From: Agarivorans gilvus
GTDB taxonomy: Bacteria; Pseudomonadota; Gammaproteobacteria; Enterobacterales; Celerinatantimonadaceae
Direction of reading: 5' to 3'
Assembly (NCBI RefSeq): GCF_001420915.1
Contig: NZ_CP013021.1
Location: forward strand, 4,352,601 to 4,416,600
Length of the DNA: 64,000 nt
Made by a program: the position numbers and the translations under genes. Positions 56,153 to 64,000 of this stretch are shown in pieces. Under the pieces are notes generated by a model that did no database searches, was not told where the DNA came from, and saw nothing but the letters and a program-made list of their open reading frames with translations. Every line of letters starts with the position of its first letter. The stretch's first letter is position 1.

Positions 56153-57109
56153 ATGAATCCCAATTTTCTAGAGTTTGAGCAGCCCATTGCTGAGCTGCAA
56201 GCACAAATTGAAGAGTTACGCATCGTCAATGAAGAGTCTGGTGTTGATGTTGATTTACAAGAAGAAATTTCTCGTCTGCAACAAAAACAACAGGATCTCA
56301 CCCAAAAAATATTTTCAGACTTAGGTGCTTGGCAAGTTGCCCAGTTGGCCCGCCATCCGAATCGTCCTTATATGCTTGATTACATCAAACATATTTTTAC
56401 CGATTTTGATGAGCTCGCTGGTGACAGAGCTTACGCCAATGATGAAGCCATTGTAGGTGGCATGGCGCGGATCGATGGCCGTCCTGTGATGGTGATTGGC
56501 CAACAAAAAGGCCGTGAAACCAAAGAAAAAATCCGTCGTAATTTTGGTATGCCAAAACCCGAAGGTTACCGCAAAGCCTTGCGCTTAATGGAGCTGGCCG
56601 AGCGCTTTAATATGCCCATCATTACTTTTATCGATACTCCTGGCGCTTATCCCGGCGTTGGAGCAGAAGAACGTGGTCAAAGCGAGGCTATTGCCAAGAA
56701 CCTGTTGGTAATGGCTGGGTTAAAAGTGCCTACTATTTGTACCGTAATTGGTGAAGGCGGTTCTGGTGGTGCTTTAGCCATCGGCGTCGGTGACCGAGTC
56801 AATATGTTGCAATACAGTACTTATTCGGTGATCTCTCCAGAGGGCTGTGCTTCAATCCTGTGGAAAAGCGCCGATAAAGCGCCTGTTGCAGCCGATGCCA
56901 TGGGTATCACCTCTGAGCGTTTAAAAGAGCTCGATCTCATTAGTGACATTGTGCCTGAACCACTTGGTGGTGCTCACCGCGATGTGGCTGCGATGGCGCT
57001 AAACTTAAAAACTAAGTTGCTAAGCGACTTAGACGCGCTAAGCGCCTTAGATATTGATACTTTACTTGAGCAACGTTACCAGCGTCTGATGTCGTACGGT
57101 TACTGCTAA
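56153..57109 (+). CDS. accA: Acetyl-CoA carboxylase carboxyltransferase alpha subunit
   Basis: AccA with AccD transfers the carboxyl group from biotin to acetyl-CoA. The 318 residues match E. coli (319). They include the N-terminal helical [19 protein letters not shown], then [20 protein letters not shown], the oxyanion-type [20 protein letters not shown] and [20 protein letters not shown]. Located after dnaE as in E. coli. Confidence 0.97.
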   Translation: MNPNFLEFEQPIAELQAQIEELRIVNEESGVDVDLQEEISRLQQKQQDLTQKIFSDLGAWQVAQLARHPNRPYMLDYIKHIFTDFDELAGDRAYANDEAIVGGMARIDGRPVMVIGQQKGRETKEKIRRNFGMPKPEGYRKALRLMELAERFNMPIITFIDTPGAYPGVGAEERGQSEAIAKNLLVMAGLKVPTICTVIGEGGSGGALAIGVGDRVNMLQYSTYSVISPEGCASILWKSADKAPVAADAMGITSERLKELDLISDIVPEPLGGAHRDVAAMALNLKTKLLSDLDALSALDIDTLLEQRYQRLMSYGYC

Positions 57110-57129
57110 ATCCGACTAAGCGGATCAAC

Positions 57130-57156
57130 AAAGGCATTGGTAAATCCAATGCCTTT
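57130..57156 (+). terminator. Terminator between accA and tilS
   Basis: An 11-bp stem (57130-57140 with 57146-57156) with a TAAAT loop lies about 20 bases after accA; the tail is ATTGT, so read-through into tilS is possible. Confidence 0.75.
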
Positions 57157-57175
57157 ATTGTAACGAGGTTAATAT

Positions 57176-58498
57176 TTGTCTTTATTATCTCGCTTCTCTC
57201 AAGCTATGGAGCTGCTACCCTCTGCTACTACTCGCTTAGTTATAGCTTATAGCGGCGGTTTAGACTCTCGTGTGTTACTGCAATTAAGCAAAGAGTACGT
57301 AGTAAAACATCCTCGATTCACTCTTCAGGCTATCCATGTGCATCATGGCTTACAAGAATCTGCCGATGCTTGGCTTGAGCATTGCCAGCAACAAGCTGAG
57401 TTATTAGCTATTCCCTTTGTTGCAGAAAAGCTTGAGATAGCGCTTAAGTCGCGCCAGAGTTTGGAAGCGGTAGCCAGAGAGCAGCGTTACGCAGCCTTGG
57501 CCAAGTATATCGGTGCTGGCAGTTGTTTGCTTACCGGCCATCACGCAGATGATCAGTTCGAAACTTTTATGTTGGCATTAAAGCGTGGTAGTGGTTTGCA
57601 GGGCTTGGCCGCGATGCCGCAAAGTCGTGTTTTCTCTCAGGGCATACTGTTACGGCCATTGCTGCAATCAACCCGAGCAGAACTTGAAGCTTTTGCCAAG
57701 CAAGTTAAGCTGTCTTGGATAGATGATCCTAGCAATTTATCTTTGGATTTTGACCGCAATTTTTTGCGACATCAAATTCTCCCTGAATTAACTCAGCGCT
57801 GGCCGCAGTGGTTAACTACTAGTCAACGTAGCGTGCAGTTATTGCAAGAGGCCGTAAGCTTACATGATGAATTAGCAGAACTTGACTATCGCCAAGTTGC
57901 TCGCCAGCAAGGGCTAAGTTTAAGAGAGTTACAGGGCTTATCTCTGGTGCGTCAAAAAAACCTAATCCGCTATTGGTTTGCCCAACAAGCTTGGGCCTAT
58001 CCAAGCCATGCTCAGCTTCAGCAAATATTGCAGCAAAGCCAAGCAAAGTCCGATGCAAAAGTCGCAATGGCTTTTCCTGAGGGGGAATTGCGCCGTTATA
58101 AAGAGGTACTTTATTTGGTGGATAGGCGAGCATTACAATGCTCTTGCCAAGAAGTGGTCTGGCTTTGGCAAACTCAAAACTGTTTGCACTTAGCTAATGG
58201 TAGTCGTCTTAGCTGGCAGAAGGGAGGGAATTTACTACCACCCAGCCCCACTCAGCAGGTAAGGGTGAAGTTTCGCGATCAACTAGAACAAAAAGACTTT
58301 GCAGCTTTTGGTCGGCTAGGGCGGCGTAGTATTAAGAAGCTATTGCAAGAGAGCGAATTGGAACCCTGGCACAGAGCGCGGATCCCCTTTGTATTTTACG
58401 ATGATACATTAGTCGCCATTGGCGACTACTATGTGCAACGCGAGTTTCACTGTGCTGAACAGCAGGGGCTTAGCCTAGTTTGGTCGCCAATTGGTTAG
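57176..58498 (+). CDS. tilS: tRNA(Ile)-lysidine synthase
   Basis: TilS converts C34 of the CAU-anticodon tRNA-Ile to lysidine, so that it reads AUA. At 440 residues (E. coli 432) it has the PP-loop AYSGGLDSRVLL near residue 25, then IHVHHGLQ, GHHADDQFETFML and DPSNLSLDFDRNFLR. A C-terminal substrate-recognition domain follows, with RSIKKLLQESELEPWHRARI. The start is TTG, seven bases after GAGG. Confidence 0.95.
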   Translation: MSLLSRFSQAMELLPSATTRLVIAYSGGLDSRVLLQLSKEYVVKHPRFTLQAIHVHHGLQESADAWLEHCQQQAELLAIPFVAEKLEIALKSRQSLEAVAREQRYAALAKYIGAGSCLLTGHHADDQFETFMLALKRGSGLQGLAAMPQSRVFSQGILLRPLLQSTRAELEAFAKQVKLSWIDDPSNLSLDFDRNFLRHQILPELTQRWPQWLTTSQRSVQLLQEAVSLHDELAELDYRQVARQQGLSLRELQGLSLVRQKNLIRYWFAQQAWAYPSHAQLQQILQQSQAKSDAKVAMAFPEGELRRYKEVLYLVDRRALQCSCQEVVWLWQTQNCLHLANGSRLSWQKGGNLLPPSPTQQVRVKFRDQLEQKDFAAFGRLGRRSIKKLLQESELEPWHRARIPFVFYDDTLVAIGDYYVQREFHCAEQQGLSLVWSPIG

Positions 58499-58550
58499 CG
58501 TAGGGTTGTTATCTTGAAGCCAAGTCTAGTGGCGATTGGCACTTGTGCAG

Positions 58551-58576
58551 TGCAGCGCGAGCTTTACCGCGCTGCA
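58551..58576. repeat. GC-rich hairpin between tilS and the GGDEF gene
   Basis: A 9-bp stem (58551-58559 with 58568-58576) lies between the converging genes. T-tracts are weak, so termination is uncertain. Confidence 0.45.
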
Positions 58577-58580
58577 GGGT

Positions 58581-59468
58581 TTAAGCTTGTTTGCTTGCCT
58601 GTTTGTTAGCGTACATATTCTGGTCGGCTAATTGAATTAAATGCTCACTGTTACAGCCGGGCTTCCATTGACTAAAACCAATGCTGGCTGAGATATCATA
58701 TTGTGCCAACAGGGGCGATTTGCTTAAACGTTGTTGTAGGCGCTGAATCACCTTCTGTGCCGAAAGTTCGGAAGCAGGGCGTAGTAGCATAGCAAATTCA
58801 TCTCCACCTACACGAAAGGCTTGATCGCCGCTTCTAATTACCGTTTTAAGAATATTGGCAAAACCTATCAGCACTTGGTCACCCACCGGATGACCGAGTT
58901 TGTCATTTATTTGCTTAAATTTATTCAGATCTAGCAACATTAAAATTAAGCCACCTTGTTGTTGATTCTGGCGCATTTGCTGCTCGATGGAAGTATGTAA
59001 GGACTCATCGAAGTGAGCGCGGTTACCAATTCCGGTTAAATAATCATTCCGAACCCGCTCTTGCAGGCGAGCTAGTTGTAGCGCGTGTTTTAGCGGCGAC
59101 TGTAATAGCTTACTGAGTTGTCGTAGCTGATGAATTTCATGGCGACGAAAAGGCGTATCGCGAGTAAATGTTAGACTCGCTAAGCTCATGTTTTGGTGGT
59201 TTAAACTAAAGCTTCGATAGTAACGCTGGCCTTCATATAAACAAATTTCTCTTTGTAGCTCATTACTCACTAGGCGTAGTGCGGAAAATTCGACATAGCT
59301 ACTTGCCGTAGCGGCAAAATTTTGCAGTAATTCGTCCAATTGTAGACTGTCTTGTAAAGCCTCCAAAATGCTTAGCCTTTGGCTCGGATTAAGTTCTAGC
59401 TCACTACGGAAATGCTTTATTTTTCCATGAGTTATCACGTTATCTTGGGCTAATTGTAATGAATCCAT
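58581..59468 (-). CDS. Diguanylate cyclase with GAF-like N-terminus
   Basis: A soluble protein of about 295 residues. Residues 1 to about 125 look like a small GAF-type sensor domain ([20 protein letters not shown]). The rest is a full GGDEF domain: [20 protein letters not shown], then [20 protein letters not shown] and the active site [11 protein letters not shown]. An RSGD inhibitory site precedes it by five residues. It should synthesise cyclic di-GMP with feedback control. The frame is open to a TTG at 59537; I prefer the ATG at 59468. Confidence 0.82.
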   Translation of the reverse strand: MDSLQLAQDNVITHGKIKHFRSELELNPSQRLSILEALQDSLQLDELLQNFAATASSYVEFSALRLVSNELQREICLYEGQRYYRSFSLNHQNMSLASLTFTRDTPFRRHEIHQLRQLSKLLQSPLKHALQLARLQERVRNDYLTGIGNRAHFDESLHTSIEQQMRQNQQQGGLILMLLDLNKFKQINDKLGHPVGDQVLIGFANILKTVIRSGDQAFRVGGDEFAMLLRPASELSAQKVIQRLQQRLSKSPLLAQYDISASIGFSQWKPGCNSEHLIQLADQNMYANKQASKQA

Positions 59469-59549
59469 ATAGACTTTACTCGCTATTTCAAACTTGTACT
59501 TAGCGTCAAATAAGCTTGACACTGCAAGATAAAGCAAATGTCGTGCCGA

Positions 59550-60694
59550 TTATTTTTGTATAAAAGTCAATATTTTGTCAATTTGCTCCAAGGTGTCGCG
59601 ATATCCCTCTCTTATCAAATAGTTGGTGTAGTCTCGCTCAAACATAAGAAAGCTGGTAATGGCTGAGGGTTTGTCTTTCTTAATGCCTAAGGTGGTCAGC
59701 ATTAAGCGAACACTTAAGGGTAGTTGTTGGTAATGGTCGTGAGCGACTTGCTCAAAATCGATTTGCGGTTTGATGCTTAGGGAGGAGATAGGGCGAAGCT
59801 CTAATTGCTGCCGTTGTTTTGGGCTGAGTAACTCGATGGTTTTGTTGATGCGTTGGAGCCGTTCTAAATCTGAATTAAGAGTATCGGAAAATACCGAATC
59901 TAGTAGGTGACCAGCGATGGCGGCACTATTGGGGGAGGGCAGTCCATGCTGTTGTGTAGTCGACGAGGCTGCTCTAGATGAATGGCTAAAATTTTATCGG
60001 CACCGAGGTGAATTGCGGGGCTCAAAGGGCATAGTTGGTGAATCGAACCGTCACCATAATAATCCTGACCAACCCGAGCTGCGGGAAATATTAACGGAAT
60101 TGCGGTAGAGGCCAGTAGATGGGTGGTATGAATTTGAGTTTTTTGTCCTTGCCGTCGTGCCCGTTGCCAGTTTTGCTGTTGTTGTTTGGCTTGAAAAAAA
60201 GACAGGGATTGGCCATTTTGGTAGTTGGAGGCAGTAACTGATAAGGCATGTAGGCTTCCTCGCGCGATGTTTTGATCGATCCTTTTATAACTTAGGTAGC
60301 GATTTAACAATTGCTGTAGTGGCTCGTTATTCAGTAAGGAAAATCCTTGTTGCTGGCTATAATCGGCGTGCATGCTTTTAAACAGCATGCTGCTAAGTTG
60401 TTTGGCTATGGCTAAGCCATCGGTACGAAATACTTGGTGGCAATGAAAGTTGCGCCAGATGTAATCGAGTTTTTTTACCCCTAACCTAAAGCAAGAGGCG
60501 TAAACCGCTAGGGCTGTGGCATTAATGGCGCCAGCAGAGGTGCCACAGATGATAGAAAAGGGGCTAGCGTGGTTACGTGGGTATTGTTCGGCTATCGCCT
60601 TTAACGAGCCCACTTGATAAGCCGCACGAGCCCCGCCTCCGGTGAGAACCAGAGCGACTTTGGGTTGCTGATGGGGTTTGCGGGGCTGTTTCAT
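59550..60694 (-). CDS. Patatin-like phospholipase; frameshifted as read
   Basis: A patatin-family serine lipase. The first frame carries ALVLTGGGARAAYQVGSL (oxyanion loop), the nucleophile GTSAGAINA and the dyad Asp in DYYGDGSIHQLCPL. It ends shortly after HLEQPRR. The rest, SAAIAGHLLDSVFSDTLNSD followed by RLQRINKTIELL and a helical tail ending DKILTFIQK, continues in another frame to a stop at 59550-59552. One extra base in the G5 run at 59931-59935 (plus strand) joins them as PPPNSAAIAG, giving about 381 residues. A break a few codons earlier is also possible. Catalytic residues are intact. The substrate is not evident. Confidence 0.8.
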
Positions 60695-60753
60695 AATATT
60701 ATGTTAGCACAGCAAAATTTAGACTTTCTTAGCTCGCTCACACATCTATAAAA

Positions 60754-60780
60754 CAAAAAAAGCTGGCCTAAGCCAGCTTT
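60754..60780 (-). terminator. Terminator of proS
   Basis: A 9-bp stem (60759-60767 with 60772-60780) with a CTAA loop is followed on the minus strand by seven T, about 20 bases after the proS stop. Confidence 0.9.
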
Positions 60781-60799
60781 GGGGTAATGGTTAATAGAT

Positions 60800-62500
60800 T
60801 TAGAATTGTTCGAAGACTTTGTCGATTTCCACTTCGACTTTTTCGCCGCTACGACGATTTTTGTATTCGATAACCCCTTTATCTAAGCTACGGTCACCAA
60901 TTACGATCACGTGAGGAATACCAATAAGTTCGATGTCGGCAAACATCACTCCTGGACGCTCTTTCCTATCATCAAACAATACGTCAATACCACGTTGCTT
61001 GGCTTCTTCATAAAGTTTGTTGGCCACTTCTTGTACACGGTGAGATTTGTGCATGTTCATCGGAACAATAGCCAGTTTGAACGGGGCAATAGCATCTGGC
61101 CAAATAATCCCGTATTTGTCGTTGTTTTGCTCGATGGCCGCCGCAACGATACGAGATACACCTACACCATAACAGCCCATGGTTAAGGTTTGGTTTTTGC
61201 CTTGCTCGTTAAGTACCGAGGCGTTCATTGATTCAGCGTAGCTTTCGCCTAGCTGGAAAATATGACCCACTTCGATACCGCGTTTGATTGCTAGGGTGCC
61301 TGAGCCACAAGGGCTAGGATCGCCTTCAACTACGTTACGTAAGTCGGCTACTTCGCCTAAGGCCACATCGCGTTCCCAGTTAATGCCAAACCAGTGTTTG
61401 TCGTCGATGTTGGCACCTGCGCCAAAATCACTACAATGTGCGGCGGCGCGATCAACAATCACTGGCATGGGTAGATTGACCGGACCTAATGAACCTGGGC
61501 CTGCACCCACGGCATCACGGATTTCTTGTTCGCTGGCAAACTCGAGAGGGCTAGCTACTTGCGGTAGTTTTTCCGCTTTAATTTCGTTAAGTTCGTGGTC
61601 GCCACGTAAAATTAGGGCAATTAATGCATGTTCCGACTCTTCGCTGGCTTTAACAATCAAGGTCTTAACGGTTTGTTCAATCTTCAGTTCAAATTGCTCA
61701 ACCAGCTCAGCAATGGTTTTTGCATTAGGCGTATCTACTTGCTGCATTTCTTGAGTGGGGGCCGCGCGCTCACCCGCTGGAGCCAGGGCTTCGGCTTTTT
61801 CAATATTGGCGGCGTAGTCACTGGCATCAGAGAATACGATGGCATCTTCACCAGACTCAGCTAATACGTGGAATTCATGAGAGTGGCTACCACCGATGCT
61901 GCCGGTATCGGCCAGAACTGGGCGATATTCCAAACCTAGGCGTTCAAATATACGGCAGTAGGCGGCGTACATTTCATCGTAGGTTTCTTGTAAACACTCT
62001 TGAGATAAGTGGAAGGAATAGGCGTCTTTCATTAAGAACTCACGTGAGCGCATAACCCCAAAGCGTGGGCGTACTTCGTCACGGAATTTAGTTTGGATTT
62101 GATAAAGGTTTAGAGGCAATTGCTTATAGCTATTGACTTCTTTACGTACTAGTTCGGTAACCACTTCTTCGTGAGTGGGGCCGAGTACGAAATCACGCGA
62201 GTGGCGGTCTTTAAAGCGCAGCAGCTCTGGGCCGAATTTATCCCAACGGCCAGTTTCATGCCATAAGTCGCTAGGTTGAACCACTGGCATGCTAATTTCA
62301 ATAGAACCAGAGTTATTCATCTCTTCACGAACAATCTGTTCAACTTTAGATAGCACTCTGAGTCCGTTGGGTAGCCAAGTATATAAACCTGAAGCAAGTT
62401 TTCTGATCATTCCCGCGCGCAGCATCAACTGATGAGAGACGATCTCTGCATCGCTGGGGGTTTCTTTCTGAGTTGCCAGAAGATATTTGCTAGAACGCAT
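60800..62500 (-). CDS. proS: Prolyl-tRNA synthetase (bacterial type)
   Basis: ProRS charges tRNA-Pro. The 566-residue protein has class II motif 1-3 segments, including [40 protein letters not shown] and [20 protein letters not shown]. An inserted editing domain (YbaK-like, [20 protein letters not shown]) lies between motifs 2 and 3, and the C-terminal anticodon-binding domain includes [20 protein letters not shown]. In E. coli proS, trmO and rcsF are adjacent; here an acyltransferase gene is inserted between proS and trmO. Confidence 0.97.
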   Translation of the reverse strand: MRSSKYLLATQKETPSDAEIVSHQLMLRAGMIRKLASGLYTWLPNGLRVLSKVEQIVREEMNNSGSIEISMPVVQPSDLWHETGRWDKFGPELLRFKDRHSRDFVLGPTHEEVVTELVRKEVNSYKQLPLNLYQIQTKFRDEVRPRFGVMRSREFLMKDAYSFHLSQECLQETYDEMYAAYCRIFERLGLEYRPVLADTGSIGGSHSHEFHVLAESGEDAIVFSDASDYAANIEKAEALAPAGERAAPTQEMQQVDTPNAKTIAELVEQFELKIEQTVKTLIVKASEESEHALIALILRGDHELNEIKAEKLPQVASPLEFASEQEIRDAVGAGPGSLGPVNLPMPVIVDRAAAHCSDFGAGANIDDKHWFGINWERDVALGEVADLRNVVEGDPSPCGSGTLAIKRGIEVGHIFQLGESYAESMNASVLNEQGKNQTLTMGCYGVGVSRIVAAAIEQNNDKYGIIWPDAIAPFKLAIVPMNMHKSHRVQEVANKLYEEAKQRGIDVLFDDRKERPGVMFADIELIGIPHVIVIGDRSLDKGVIEYKNRRSGEKVEVEIDKVFEQF

Positions 62501-62559
62501 ATCTATCCTTTCTATTAGCGATTAAATTGCGGCGATTGTAGCAGGCTAGATAAACTCTG

Positions 62560-63180
62560 TCAGGCCTTGTCGCGCCTGTCGCCGATGATTTTTGCGGGGT
62601 TCCCTGCAACGATGGCCCATTTGGGTACATCTTTGGTCACTATCGAGCCCATTCCTACTACCGCATGGTCAGCAATTTTCACCCCATCTACCACACATAC
62701 ATTAGCGCCTAGCCATACGTCTTGACCAATTTCTATGCCTTTAGACTGGCTATTTTGTCGCCAAATGTCTTGCTCTGGTGCCATGCCATGATTGAAGGCG
62801 TAAATTTTCACCCCATTGGCTAGGCGACTATTATTGCCGATAGTAACGCCGTTTCTCCCTCCATCAATTGAGCAACTATGATTGATGGCAACATTTTCTC
62901 CGATGTGCAACGGCCCATGTAAAAAGCATTGCGCGGCAACAAAGGAACCAGCGCCAATGCTAATTAAGCGCCCGGGCTCGGCAAAAATATTAGCCTCAGG
63001 TGCGATAAAGCAATTCTCAGCAATCTCCACCGTTTCTAAAGCTTGCAGGCGTTGCTGAAAGGCGTCTTGCCAAGGCTGTGCCCAGCTAAGTTGTTTGGGC
63101 TTTAGCTTGTAGTAAAGCCAAGGCATCCAAGCTAGCCGTTGCTTATGCTGCTGTTGATAGTCTTCAGGGCTGAGTTGCAT
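62560..63180 (-). CDS. Hexapeptide-repeat acyltransferase (maltose/galactoside acetyltransferase-like)
   Basis: A 206-residue left-handed beta-helix acyltransferase. Repeats are visible from EIAENCFIAPEANIFAEPGR through LHIGENVAINHSCSIDGGRN to EIGQDVWLGANVCVVDGVKI. A His in YAFNHGMAPEQD fits the catalytic loop, and the protein ends in the usual GSIVTKDVPKWAIVAGNPAK. Such enzymes acetylate sugars or other small molecules with acetyl-CoA; the substrate here is unknown. Its start overlaps the trmO end by 17 bases, so it is co-translated with trmO. This gene is an insertion relative to the E. coli rcsF-trmO-proS order. Confidence 0.82.
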   Translation of the reverse strand: MQLSPEDYQQQHKQRLAWMPWLYYKLKPKQLSWAQPWQDAFQQRLQALETVEIAENCFIAPEANIFAEPGRLISIGAGSFVAAQCFLHGPLHIGENVAINHSCSIDGGRNGVTIGNNSRLANGVKIYAFNHGMAPEQDIWRQNSQSKGIEIGQDVWLGANVCVVDGVKIADHAVVGMGSIVTKDVPKWAIVAGNPAKIIGDRRDKA

Positions 63181-63889
63181 GGCTTATCGCGACTATTTCA
63201 ATAAAGGGAATGTGCTGTGGGTCAAGCTTAATTCGCCAGCGAATATTAAATTGATACAGTGCAACGCCGTATTCTTTGTCGTCCTGTTGCAGTTGTTTAT
63301 AGGCAGGTCGAGGATCTTGGGCCAATACCTGCTTAATGACACTGTATTGCTGTTCACTTAGCTTAAGTTTTGAAGCTTGTTGATGAGCTGGCTCGGTCCA
63401 AACTACCGTTAGTTGAGTTTGAGGAGCGCTTTTGGCATAACCGGCATGGGCATGACTTACACTATCTGCGTAGGGCAAATAAGGTTTAATATCAAAAACA
63501 GGCGTGCCATTAACCAAGTCACCGCCTTTAAAGTGTAAAATCGGCTGGCTAGGATTGCGTTCAACTCGGCTCAGTTCCATTAATGATAAACCCAGATGGT
63601 TAGGCCGAAAACTTGAGCGTGAAGCCAATACCCCCACCTTTTTATTACCACCTAGCCGTGGCGGTCTTACCTTGGGCTTCCATCCGGCCTTGATGTTTTG
63701 ATGAAAGGCAAAGATTAACCAGAAATGGCTGAATTGCTCAACTTCGTCAAGCATTTCTACTTGATTAAATGGCGCTACAAACTCCACACTACTGGTGGTC
63801 GCGCTAACCAGACTAGGCTGTCTGGGCACCGAGAACTTTTGTTGATAGGGCGAGCGAATATAACCTATGGGTTCTAAAGTATGCTGCAT
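63164..63889 (-). CDS. trmO: tRNA (t6A37) N6-methyltransferase TrmO
   Basis: TrmO (TsaA, YaeB) methylates t6A at position 37 of tRNA-Thr. At 241 residues (E. coli 235) it has the family start LEPIGYIRSPYQQKFSVPRQ, the SAM-binding beta-barrel block FSHFWLIFAFHQN then KVRPPRLGGNKKVGVLASRS, FRPNHLGLSLM and the C-terminal domain ending in IRWRIKLD. The start ATG overlaps the rcsF stop by one base (TAATG). Confidence 0.93.
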   Translation of the reverse strand: MQHTLEPIGYIRSPYQQKFSVPRQPSLVSATTSSVEFVAPFNQVEMLDEVEQFSHFWLIFAFHQNIKAGWKPKVRPPRLGGNKKVGVLASRSSFRPNHLGLSLMELSRVERNPSQPILHFKGGDLVNGTPVFDIKPYLPYADSVSHAHAGYAKSAPQTQLTVVWTEPAHQQASKLKLSEQQYSVIKQVLAQDPRPAYKQLQQDDKEYGVALYQFNIRWRIKLDPQHIPFIEIVAISHATQP

Positions 63890-64000
63890 TACTGTTCTAT
63901 CTGATAGGCCTTGCCAAAGCAGCTCAACATGGCGATGCAGCCTTGTGGCTCCGCAATGTCATAGCATTGTTGAATGACTACAGCGTTGGCACCTAGTTCT
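63889..64000 (-). CDS. rcsF: Rcs stress sensor lipoprotein RcsF, C-terminal end (partial)
   Basis: The last 36 codons of a gene running in from the right edge. LGANAVVIQQCYD followed by GCIAMLSCFGKAYQI matches the C-terminal part of RcsF in spacing of the cysteines that form its disulphides. RcsF is the outer-membrane sensor that triggers the Rcs phosphorelay under envelope stress. The stop overlaps the trmO start, and rcsF-trmO-proS is the order in E. coli. Too short to judge the rest of the protein. Confidence 0.82.
   Translation of the reverse strand, partial: ELGANAVVIQQCYDIAEPQGCIAMLSCFGKAYQIEQ

Overview
The window looks like a chromosomal core segment of a marine gammaproteobacterium. 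Gene order and protein types point to Alteromonadales (Agarivorans-like), but I could not test the genus. No insertion sequence, phage, CRISPR array, rRNA or tRNA gene was seen.

Layout. 1-2 kb: end of guaB, then guaA. 2.8-3.0 kb: a cold-shock gene. 3.4-9.6 kb: a D-amino-acid cluster made of dat, dgcA and dgcN (minus strand), divergent from an AGCS amino-acid/Na+ symporter and alanine racemase (plus strand). The 815-bp divergent gap holds two NtrC-like sites and a sigma-54-like promoter facing each way. 9.7-16 kb: an aldo/keto reductase, the small RNA GcvB divergent from gcvA, then ygdD, rlmM, an NAD-type isocitrate dehydrogenase and xni. 15.8-26 kb: ppnN, a GGDEF protein, a TPR/degenerate-GGDEF membrane protein, queF, syd, three conserved genes of unknown function, yqcC and truC. 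26-32.6 kb: a sugar-uptake region with lamB-malM behind a CRP-type promoter, a decayed second lamB, and ptsG. 32.6-37.7 kb: DUF3461, dapD, glnD and map on the minus strand. 38-58.5 kb: the classic run rpsB-tsf-pyrH-frr-uppS-cdsA-dxr-rseP-bamA-skp-lpxD-fabZ-lpxA-lpxB-rnhB-dnaE-accA-tilS (translation, undecaprenyl, phospholipid and lipid A synthesis, outer-membrane assembly, replication). 58.6-64 kb: a GGDEF protein, a patatin, proS, an acyltransferase, trmO and the end of rcsF, all on the minus strand.

Two points stand out. The D-amino-acid cluster looks like a nitrogen-controlled module: Dat would gather amino groups from D-amino acids into D-glutamate, DgcN acetylates D-glutamate, and DgcA racemises the product to N-acetyl-L-glutamate. 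Second, six genes (dgcA, ppnN twice, queF, truC, dxr, patatin) are each broken by one missing base, nearly always in a short G/C run. Because dxr is normally essential, most of these are probably sequence errors. The second lamB is different: it also carries two in-frame TAG codons and has no ATG or other usual start codon, so it is a true pseudogene.
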